Source: Cyclaneusma minus (lineage: Eukaryota > Ascomycota > Leotiomycetes > Marthamycetales > Marthamycetaceae). Taken from it: a stretch of 64,000 nucleotides of DNA. Below, piece after piece: positions 30,732 through 37,297 of this stretch. A program made the position numbers and the translations under genes. Each line of letters begins with the position of its first letter. Position 1 is the stretch's first letter. The DNA is taken from the NCBI GenBank assembly GCA_037179335.1, contig JAKZHN010000011.1, forward strand, positions 712,428 to 776,427. Direction: 5' to 3'. Below the pieces are notes generated by a model that was given only the letters and a program-made list of their open reading frames with translations, had not been told where the DNA came from and ran no database searches.

Positions 30732-31330
30732 TTACCAATGAGAAGAGAGTGTGCGGAAATCGCGAACGCTGGGTATGGGAATGTCTGCTGGGAGGTGCAT
30801 GGCAGACGAAAGAGCTTCTTTGCTTGGCATGGGGGAATATTGGACGGCGGTGTGGTCCAAAAACGATTGGCTGGCGAAGGATTTGCCCGCAGCCACTCTG
30901 GTCATGGTCGGACCGCTCACCTGATATTGGCCAAGATCGAATAGGTCCCAGTACCGCCGGCAGCGCCCGAGCTGGTCGTTTTGGCGATCCTGAGGAACAT
31001 TGTCGAAGGTGTAGACACTTCTGGCGTAATGCAGATATCCAATGAGAACAACTTCTCCACAAAGCCACCGAACTCCGTGACATATGCCGGCTTCATGTGC
31101 TCTCTCCAATGGGCCATTCTCATTCAAGTCCGTGATGCATACATGCCGCCAGCTCTTTCTTGCCAATTCCTTTCCAGGCTCCAATCGTCGTCAGACCGCG
31201 AACGCCAGCGTGTACACGAAGAATGCACTCGGTTCCCTGAACTGGGGAATCGTCCAAAGATGCACAATGGATTCGCATAGCTTTTGCGGCCAACATGCAT
31301 TTGGAGTCCCGTGCGAGGATTTTGCATTCA
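30732..31330 (-). pseudogene. C25 distal: second DDSPxQG module and fragments
   Basis: At 31290-31190 the frame reads MRIHCASLDDSPVQGTECIL then RVHAGVRGL, matching C19 (about 80% DNA identity over ~90 bp). Later frames read HMKPAYVTEFGGFVEKLFSL, DICITPEVSTPSTMFLRIAK and SFASQSFLDHTAVQYSPMPS. The pieces are in different frames. Confidence 0.35.
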
Positions 31331-31350
31331 AGGAAGTGTCCACTGTGAGG

Positions 31351-31869
31351 TCAACTGCCTTGAGCAACTCGAAAAAATGAAGCTTGTGGAGGCGGAAGCA
31401 TCTGACATACACCCTGGAACAGGACGGAACCGCCCGGGACACATGCAACGTTGTTTTGTCCGAATGCGTAGAGAAATATGGATATGCCAACACTGTTGTG
31501 GCGATGGCCTGCACGACCAGAGCCCTGTAGGAACCCAACAAACGAGTGGGCGTCATCCACATAGATGACCAGCGAGACATCCGGATCCTCAAAAAGAGAT
31601 GTAGTGAAGAGTATTATGGTGTCTGCCGCCGCAAATGCTTTGAGGACATCGCGTTGTTCGTCATCCGACATGGTGGATGACATCACCGCGGTGGTCCTGC
31701 CAGAAATGTCGCGAGGACGGGTGGTGGCACGGCTTTGGAGTTCGTTGGCGCTTGCGATGGAGGGGACGAAGACCAGGACCTTGTGATGTGCACCAAACCC
31801 AGGGAGGCTGACATGGCGGTTAATAGTCGTAAATGCTTCGAGGACAATGTGTTGGTCGGCATCCGACAT
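31351..31869 (-). CDS. C25: intact 172-codon ORF, RecQ-like helicase C-terminal domain fragment
   Basis: Starts MSDADQHIVLEAF right behind the leader. Motif IV VLVFVPS is at residues 31-37, MSDDEQRDVLKAF at 67-79, motif V IILFTTSLFEDPDV at 85-98 and motif VI QGSGRAGHR at 115-123. The order and spacing match the second RecA-like domain of RecQ-type SF2 helicases, including subtelomeric telomere-linked helicases (motif VI usually QxSGRAGRD). Here the second Arg is His. Motifs I-III are absent, so it cannot be a working helicase alone. Residues 1-13 are a second copy of residues 67-79, a sign of segment joining. Confidence 0.6.
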   Translation of the reverse strand: MSDADQHIVLEAFTTINRHVSLPGFGAHHKVLVFVPSIASANELQSRATTRPRDISGRTTAVMSSTMSDDEQRDVLKAFAAADTIILFTTSLFEDPDVSLVIYVDDAHSFVGFLQGSGRAGHRHNSVGISIFLYAFGQNNVACVPGGSVLFQGVCQMLPPPQASFFRVAQGS

Positions 31870-31870
31870 G

Positions 31871-31924
31871 TGAAGACAGAAGACAGAAAGAAACAAGTTT
31901 GTGATTGGGGATCAGTATATATAG
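31871..31924 (-). promoter_or_regulatory. Leader of cassette C25
   Basis: TATA CTATATATAC at 31924-31915, then CTTGTTTCTTTCTGTCTTC, the consensus form. The ATG follows directly at 31869, 46 nt after the TATA box. Confidence 0.85.
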
Positions 31925-32351
31925 GTCCAGGAATGCCAAAGGAAACTGAGATTGAGGAAGTTCTGAGATGGTAGATCGAGTTGAAGAGCGAGTTAGCAGC
32001 AGCGATCACTCTCATGATAGAGAGGCCTCTCAGATATTGTTCGAAGCCTGCGCGATGAAGCCCAGTCTCGTGATCACCAATAACGAGATCCACCATACCA
32101 GACCATTGCTTGTTAACATGGAACCCCAGACCGGAATGATAATCACTGAGTCTCCACGCACTTCCGCACGCCCATGTCGGATCAGGGTAGACCATCGGTA
32201 ATATGCGGCGAACCGCTTGACGTCTACTTGAGCACACACACATTGCATGTAAGGGATGAGGCGAGTGCCAAGCTCCCCCAAAGACAAATCTGAGAGACTG
32301 GCATCGTAATCTAGGTATCTTTCGCCTCGAATCCGGAGTCCTCGGCACTGG

Positions 32352-33150
32352 TCAGCAATTCAATCTGCGTGCTCCAGCCTCGGCCAAGCGCTCGCCGCGA
32401 TGTGGGACACGGGACTGCACGTTGGTTGTATGCTGCAACGCACTGGGCTTTAGACTCGGGAGTCGCAGACTTGAGTGCGTCGATCCTTGCACCAGCTTCA
32501 CGGCGGCCTTGATTTTGTCGTCCGTAAACGGTGCGGAGCCTTCATTGATCGCTTTTTCTGGATTACAGATTTCAATTCGGCAGTCGATTCCATCTGCCTG
32601 TGCAACCCGTTCGAAGAGGTCGAAGATCTGGTTGGCAGCTTGGTGGACCGCTTCAGTCACCCAAGGTGTGTGATGCCGCTGAGATACACCAGGGACACAG
32701 AAGCAACGCAGCAGCCAATGACGAAGGGCTGGAATGGCTCCATCACTTGCACTTCGAGACCCCGTCAGACTCGACATCGGACGTGCTAGAAGCCAGCCAA
32801 AAGAGACCGTACAGAATACAGATGTAATCCCAATCGCCAGCACGGAGATCGAATTCTGGGCTCCGGAAGACCAGCCCGGAACACAGAAGTGCAGCCAGTG
32901 AACACAGCCTTCACTATCATCCACGGGTTCACCGCCAGAAAAATGAATGGTCTCACCACCAACGGATTCATAGCCAGAAGCGTCATACTTGGATGGAGGC
33001 AATTCATAGATAATATCGATCGAATTGTCACCAACGCTGTTCGCGGTATGGAATGCAAGCTTGGGTTGCACGTTCTTTGCGGCTGCAAGCCGCTGAGATA
33101 TTGGTGGCGGAAGAAAAAGGGGCGGACGGGGGTTCAACCGGTACGACGAA
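32352..33150 (-). pseudogene. C26 distal: long open frame with TM-like segment
   Basis: Up to ~290 codons are open to 32352: LAFHTANSVGDNSIDIIYEL, PPSKYDASGYESVGGETIHF, a hydrophobic SISVLAIGITSVFCTVSFGW, then AVHQAANQIFDLFERVAQAD and IEICNPEKAINEGSAPFTDD. It looks like a soluble domain, a TM helix and a helical tail. No ATG in context; unknown family. After it, to 31970, a frame reads DVKRFAAYYRWSTLIRHGRA then SVIIIPVWGSMLTSNGLVWW. Confidence 0.4.
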
Positions 33151-33303
33151 CTCGGGCACTGTTGGAGTATCTGAAACCACAGGAGCTGGGTCGACAACAT
33201 CCGTGGAGTCAAATTCCGGATCGGGATGTGCAAGCCCAGACTGAGGCAGCAGGCGACAAGCGGAGAGGTAGTGCCGATCCCTCCAACTGGGTGGCAAAGT
33301 CAT
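33028..33303 (-). CDS. C26: 91-codon ORF, Pro-rich
   Basis: ATG at 33303, about 136 nt from the TATA box (MTLPPSWRDRHYLSACRLLP), with a Pro/Val/Asp-rich middle (DPAPVVSDTPTVPEFVVPVE). The likely continuation QRLAAAKNVQPKLAFHTANS lies in another frame that stays open, so a frameshift may have cut the original protein. Confidence 0.4.
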   Translation of the reverse strand: MTLPPSWRDRHYLSACRLLPQSGLAHPDPEFDSTDVVDPAPVVSDTPTVPEFVVPVEPPSAPFSSATNISAACSRKERATQACIPYREQRW

Positions 33304-33393
33304 CGAAGAGATTCTGTATCGAAATGACCTCCGCGTGGTAGAGGATGTTGTGTACCAGTTGAAGGTATATTGACAAGGCGAGGAGTTTCGAAG

Positions 33394-33446
33394 GTCGGAA
33401 GAGACAAAATGAAAAAGAGGTTTGTTGATTGGTGGTTCGTATATAG
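33394..33446 (-). promoter_or_regulatory. Leader of cassette C26
   Basis: Short TATA CTATATAC at 33446-33439, then CTCTTTTTCATTTTGTCTC. Confidence 0.65.
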
Positions 33447-33930
33447 AGTGGAGCATTGCGAAGTGAGGTCCAAGATGATTGCTTGTTGATATGGAACGGA
33501 ACTGGCCATGAAGTCTTTGTCGAGAAATTGCTGAACAGTGAACTACCCTGGTAGCTTTGAACCTATAATTATACCTGATTAGCACCATGACAATAGATAC
33601 GGGCAGGGATCGTACCCTAATATTGCGCAATAACACAATATCACCAGCTCCGTTAACCCTCGGGATCTCTTCCGGTACCGGATGGAAGTAGGTCATTTTG
33701 ATCGATGTCAATGTGTGATCGGTGATGGTAATGGATCCTTTCCAGTCATTGGTGTTCTTGTTCCAAGTACTCGATGGTGCAGGCTTCATCTAGCAACATG
33801 TTAGTGAGACGCCCCTAACCATCATACCTAGTGAAAGAGAGTAGGACATCGCGTGCTTACCAGTAACGAAATCAGATCCTGCTCGGTGCGTTGAGCCTGT
33901 ATCCAATGAGTTCAACGGTCGGCACGTCTC
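33447..33930 (-). pseudogene. C27 distal: best POT1-type Telo_bind OB fold, intron-bearing
   Basis: Three spliced pieces: …TEQDLISLL; intron 33790-33860 (GTAAGC, branch CACTAAC, TGCTAG; 71 nt); exon 33789-33616 MKPAPSSTWNKNTNDWKGSI, TITDHTLTSIKMTYF, PEEIPRVNGAGDIVLLRNIR; intron 33563-33615 (GTACGA, branch GCTAATC, TTATAG; 53 nt); then VQSYQGSSLFSNFSTKTSW. DW..tiTItD, IPxVxxxGDIVLLRNIxVQxYQG and SNF.T.W are the hallmarks of the POT1 first OB fold (Telo_bind), which caps telomeric ssDNA. The second intron sits exactly where C3 has its intron. The last exon runs into the C26 leader without a stop, so the C-terminus is cut off. Confidence 0.65.
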
Positions 33931-34252
33931 CCTAGGGCCCGGTAATCTTGTATTCTTCAAGAAGATGTCGAAGCTCGGCGACACATTTTCGCTGATAAGC
34001 TGCAAGAAACGGAGCACCTTTGTGATGGCGTCCCGAAGGAGAGAGTTCATTCCCCAGGCTCACCCAAGCCCAGACGAACGTGAGATGAATCGGCGTTTTC
34101 TGTCAGCTGAAAATGTGAGTCCTTGCGGACGAAGCAGTGCTCAGGACAGCTCAGATGTGGGGGTTCGAAGTCGACCCTCATGCTCGGGCATGTACTGGCG
34201 TTGGAGAACTCGGACGACTCGAAGATGCCCAGACGCGAACTTGTTCGAATGG

Positions 34253-34780
34253 TTATGGATGCCTGGGTAGAGGCAGCCGACTCTCGCGAGCGCGAGCCTC
34301 GCTCGGAAAATACCCCAATCTGAACTGGCGGGGACAGTAAAATGCCGGAACACGCTGATAATTGTTGATAGCCTCGGGTTGGTCTTGAAGTCGTCGGCCG
34401 AGTACTAGGCACCGGAAAGGTCTCACACTTAGCCAGACATCTATTTGCCTAAACACATTAAGCAAAGCAGTCACAGGACCAAAGTGAGGCCCTTGCTGGT
34501 AGTAGGAACATACTCCAGCCTTAGGCAGTTCCGTGATGACTGCCTCGTGTGTCCGCACGCTATCGCCTGGCTCGTGATCGATGTCGTGTGTACCAGTTTC
34601 GCAAATTGGGCATGAGCTTGCGTGAGCCAAAGCGCCGAAGCTCTGCGCTCTTGATCACAAAGCCATGCGCAAACAGCGTAAGCTCCCGGAGAAGGTCCGA
34701 GCGGATTGATACCTCCTTTCCCATCTCAGGCACCGGGACGGCGCTCTCGATCCGGTGAAGCAAGCACAAGACACTAGAAG
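34253..34780 (-). pseudogene. C27: trypsin-like N-terminal fragment and unknown module
   Basis: First frame from the leader: MGKEVSIRSDLLRELTLFAH, GFVIKSAELRRFGSRKLMPN, to a stop at 34560. A second frame (34630-34253) reads TELPKAGVCSYYQQGPHFGP then VTALLNVFRQIDVWL, aligning with GASIGPVTSLLEGSLGLWAY of C18, so it is a diverged copy of the trypsin-like N-terminus lacking the His strand. No intact ORF near the leader. Confidence 0.4.
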
Positions 34781-34806
34781 AGGCTCAGGCACAGTGAGAG
34801 TGGAAA

Positions 34807-34860
34807 TGAAGAGAGAAGACAGAAGGAAACAAGATTTGGTTGGTGGATCTGTATATATAG
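34807..34860 (-). promoter_or_regulatory. Leader of cassette C27
   Basis: TATA CTATATATAC at 34860-34851, then CTTGTTTCCTTCTGTCTTC. The DNA upstream of the TATA box (GATxCGCAAACTGGxGCAG) is shared with C28. Confidence 0.85.
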
Positions 34861-34958
34861 AGATGCGCAAACTGGGGCAGGATCGTATGAGATGGGTTTC
34901 GCGATGTTCTGTGTCATGTAGTCGAAGTCTAAGGTGCCGGACGAGAAGAAGCTCCACG

Positions 34959-35285
34959 TCATAAATCGATCGTCTTCCAGTCCTTGTTCCAGGCCGTCAA
35001 GAATTTCTCGCCGAGGAGTTGCGAGTCCTGTACGGCCAGCTGTGTGGCGGCAGGCCTGTCCCCTTGGATTCTCTTCGCCAACTTGATGTCGTCCTTGGAG
35101 CAGCCGTGTTGCTTGGCCCACTCCTCGAAAGCCTTCTTTCCATCCCCCTCCCAATCGTCTACCCGTCGCCTCTTTGCCGGGATCACCGACGCTCCCGCGC
35201 TGGCCACACACAAGTCTTCCGAAGGCCCCGAAAGCTCTCTGGCGGCGAAGAGTGCCCAGAACAGCTCATGTCTTGGAATTCGCAT
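34959..35285 (-). CDS. C28 distal: 108-codon ORF with nuclear-signal-like KRRRVDDWEG
   Basis: ATG at 35285: MRIPRHELFWALFAARELSG, then SVIPAKRRRVDDWEGDGKKA, FEEWAKQHGCSKDDIKLAKR and DSQLLGEKFLTAWNKDWKTI to a TGA. Charged, helical, intact, with a basic cluster that could act as a nuclear signal. It overlaps the end of the previous ORF in another frame. Unknown family. Confidence 0.45.
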   Translation of the reverse strand: MRIPRHELFWALFAARELSGPSEDLCVASAGASVIPAKRRRVDDWEGDGKKAFEEWAKQHGCSKDDIKLAKRIQGDRPAATQLAVQDSQLLGEKFLTAWNKDWKTIDL

Positions 35286-35487
35286 CACGTGCCAACGAAG
35301 AGCTCTCTGCGCTCTCCATACGCAACTCTTCCTCCAGTGCGACCCAAACAACACTTCCGATCTTCGAAGGGCACGGAGAATGGGTCGTCCGCTTGAAGGT
35401 GTGAAGGTGAGGGGTTAACGCCTTCACTCGGGCAGCCCGAGTTCTGAATCTCGCTAGACCACTTGCTGCCGAAGAGGAGGATGTCAT
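35266..35487 (-). CDS. C28: 73-codon ORF, unknown (frame uncertain)
   Basis: ATG at 35487, 85 nt from the TATA box: MTSSSSAASGLARFRTRAAR … VWVALEEELRMESAESSSLA. A second frame over the same DNA reads LHIFHDILLFGSKWSSEIQN then ADDPFSVPFEDRKCCLGR, but lacks a nearby Met. Unknown. Confidence 0.4.
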   Translation of the reverse strand: MTSSSSAASGLARFRTRAARVKALTPHLHTFKRTTHSPCPSKIGSVVWVALEEELRMESAESSSLARDANSKT

Positions 35488-35529
35488 GGAAGATGTGCAG
35501 ATATGTTGGCAAGGAGGGAAATGCCAGAA

Positions 35530-35581
35530 CGAGGAGAAGACAGAAAAAAACAAGATTGGCTTGGTGGATCTGTATATATAG
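35530..35581 (-). promoter_or_regulatory. Leader of cassette C28
   Basis: TATA CTATATATAC at 35581-35572, then CTTGTTTTTTTCTGTCTTC. Nearly identical to the C27 leader. Confidence 0.85.
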
Positions 35582-36612
35582 ATACGCAAACTGGTGCAGA
35601 TAACAGAGGTGCTGTGACTGTTTCGCGCGAGTGGGGTTGATTAACGGGTGTGATTTGACAAGACTTGGTGCTCGTGACTTCGGATCATACGAGGTGTCCT
35701 TGCTGGTCGTCTTCACTTCTTGCTAAGAAGCCTGCGCGACTGGAGCCCTGCAGAAAGCCGACAAACGTAGATGACGAGCGAGATATCCGGGTCGTCGAAT
35801 CCATCCTGGAGAAGAGATCTTGGCCGTCATTGCATGCGTGGCCCGCGCTGGAGAGTCTTATCCTGATACCTGTCATATACATCGCCATCCAACAGTTATT
35901 TCGCTTGGCGCCGGCGGAGGAATTCCCGCCCTTCGACCTCGTGGAAAATCTCCAACATCATCCTCGTAGGCACCCTGGGCAGTACGAGCCTTGTCAAAGG
36001 CCTGAAGGAATTTGATGTTCGCTCTGGCCAAGCGAACATATGCTAACACCGTACTCTTCTTCGCATTGATCTCATCATACTCATCATCCGAATCGTCGTT
36101 CTTGTCTGTAATCTCATCTGTCTCTCCATGGTGTGGACGAGACCCTAAGGGATGACACCAAGGGTACCAAGTCGCGAAGACGGACGACGCTGAGGGCACA
36201 GCTCGAGGTATAGACATGAGCCTTCCTGACCAGCTCTGCTTGAAGTCTTCGACGACCATCGACCGGACATATACCCTTCGTTTTCCATCAAGCTGAGTTC
36301 ATTTCGGAGCTGGTCGTACTTGTGGAGCTCAGGCTGTTCTTCAAGGTAGGCTCTCATGTGAGATGCAAGGGATAGATCTTCGTGGACTCGATGGGGGCTG
36401 CCCTTGGATTTCGAATCTCGGAGTTGAGTCGAGCTTGCGTGGCAACCTCCGGAAGGCGAGGCAGCTCCTCTTCTCCCTCGGTGGTGTTAGAAGTCTTCGC
36501 CTTTCTCGCTGAACGCGGATCATCGGTTCGACTGGGACGTCTTTTCTTTGGTGTACTAAGAGCGGGCGATGACTTGGTCCTGATGGGCGTGTTCTTCAGA
36601 CTGCGCTTGGGA
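35582..36612 (-). pseudogene. C29 distal: basic tail, ELHKYDQL ORF and helicase motif VI remnant
   Basis: At 36612-36382 the frame reads SLKNTPIRTKSSPALSTPKK then RRPSRTDDPRSARKAKTSN, a second copy of the C15 tail. Two ATG ORFs follow: 36357-36145 (MRAYLEEQPELHKYDQLRNE) and 36259-35873 (MVVEDFKQSWSGRLMSIPRA … DDSDDEYDEINAKKSTVLAY). Near 35760 TFVGFLQGSSRAGF matches SFVGFLQGSGRAGH of C25, a decayed helicase motif VI. Confidence 0.4.
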
Positions 36613-37014
36613 GACAAACCGAATGAACAGTCCCAGCTGGCCAGACCGCACAGTGGAATGAGACAGAGTTGAGGGCTGCGGAGTCCGCGACGCGACTGAA
36701 TCCAAACATGTGGCAAACACCTCCTGAGCTACTGGCAAGAGGAAGTAGGCTGATACGGAGGTACTTCCTCGTAGCCTCCCGAGGTTGGAGGGCCGAAAAA
36801 AGCTCCATGCCAGCCCCATCTACCAACAACAGGCTCGGTTTGAAACTGCGGATATCCCGGGTGAACAGGTTGCCGAATGTTGAGAAGATCCATGCAGACA
36901 AGCTTCACGGCGAACCCGGGCGACGCAGAGAGCCACCGACGTGTTTCTCAGCTCGAGAAGGACGCGAGAGTATGCTCGATGTCCTCCTCGTTGGACTTCC
37001 AGATGAAGCCACAT
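36596..37014 (-). pseudogene. C29: 64-codon ATG ORF overlapping an SF1 helicase motif II fragment
   Basis: The first ATG behind the leader (37014, 69 nt from the TATA box) opens 64 codons (MWLHLEVQRGGHRAYSRVLL) ending at 36820. In another frame (36901-36596) FSTFGNLFTRDIRSFKPSLL then LVDGAGMELFSAL aligns with KPDVVLVDEAxxxxPELIAPL of C16. The catalytic Glu of the DEA motif is Gly here (DGA). Overlap of two plausible frames makes it unclear what, if anything, is translated. Confidence 0.4.
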
Positions 37015-37040
37015 TGCCTCGGAATCGGGATTGAAGATGT

Positions 37041-37092
37041 AGGGAGGAGACAGAAAGAAACAAGATTCGTAATCAATGGTCTGTATATATAG
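37041..37092 (-). promoter_or_regulatory. Leader of cassette C29
   Basis: TATA CTATATATAC at 37092-37083, then CTTGTTTCTTTCTGTCTCC. Last well-conserved leader on the right. Confidence 0.85.
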
Positions 37093-37256
37093 ACTCAATA
37101 TCATGACGAGTAGGTCTTTAGACGAAACGAGGTTTGAGGTGAAGAAGGATGTAGATGACAACACCAGGATTGAGGGAGGGAGGGTAGAAGGGTAGGAGGA
37201 GGAGTGAAGTGCCCCCGGAAGGTGGCAAGATGCACAGTGAGGAGGAAGAGATGTGT

Positions 37257-37297
37257 GGGAGATGGAAAGAAACCAGAAGAATAGTGGGTGGTATATA
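37257..37297 (-). promoter_or_regulatory. Degenerate leader-like element at right border
   Basis: On the minus strand TGTATATACC is followed by CTATTCTTCTGGTTTCTTTC. It resembles the leaders in layout but matches poorly; it may be an eroded thirtieth leader marking the original end of the array. Confidence 0.3.

Larger units (their letters stand above)
6938..37092 (-). repeat. Array of 29 leader-headed cassettes (C1-C29), all minus strand
   Basis: A conserved leader occurs 29 times in one orientation. On the minus strand it is a TATA box (typically CTATATATAC), then about 20-30 nt, often ending CAAnCANAA, then a C/T tract near CTTGTTTCTTTCTGTCTTC. TATA positions run from 7636 to 37083, spaced 314-2310 bp, mean about 1052 bp. 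The bodies between leaders differ but share protein modules with one another. No terminal inverted repeats, target duplications, reverse transcriptase or intact transposase are seen, so this is not a simple transposon array. The spacing and unit size exclude CRISPR. I number cassettes left to right by leader position; each body lies to the left of its leader. Confidence 0.85.

Noticed and set aside
6938..37092. CRISPR array or integron-like attC array
   Set aside because: Units are ~1 kb, not 60 bp; this is eukaryotic DNA with spliceosomal introns; no integrase gene or folded recombination site is seen at the leaders.
6938..37092. Leaders as LTRs or transposon ends
   Set aside because: No paired long repeats, primer-binding site, polypurine-to-TG/CA ends, terminal inverted repeats or target duplications around the leaders.
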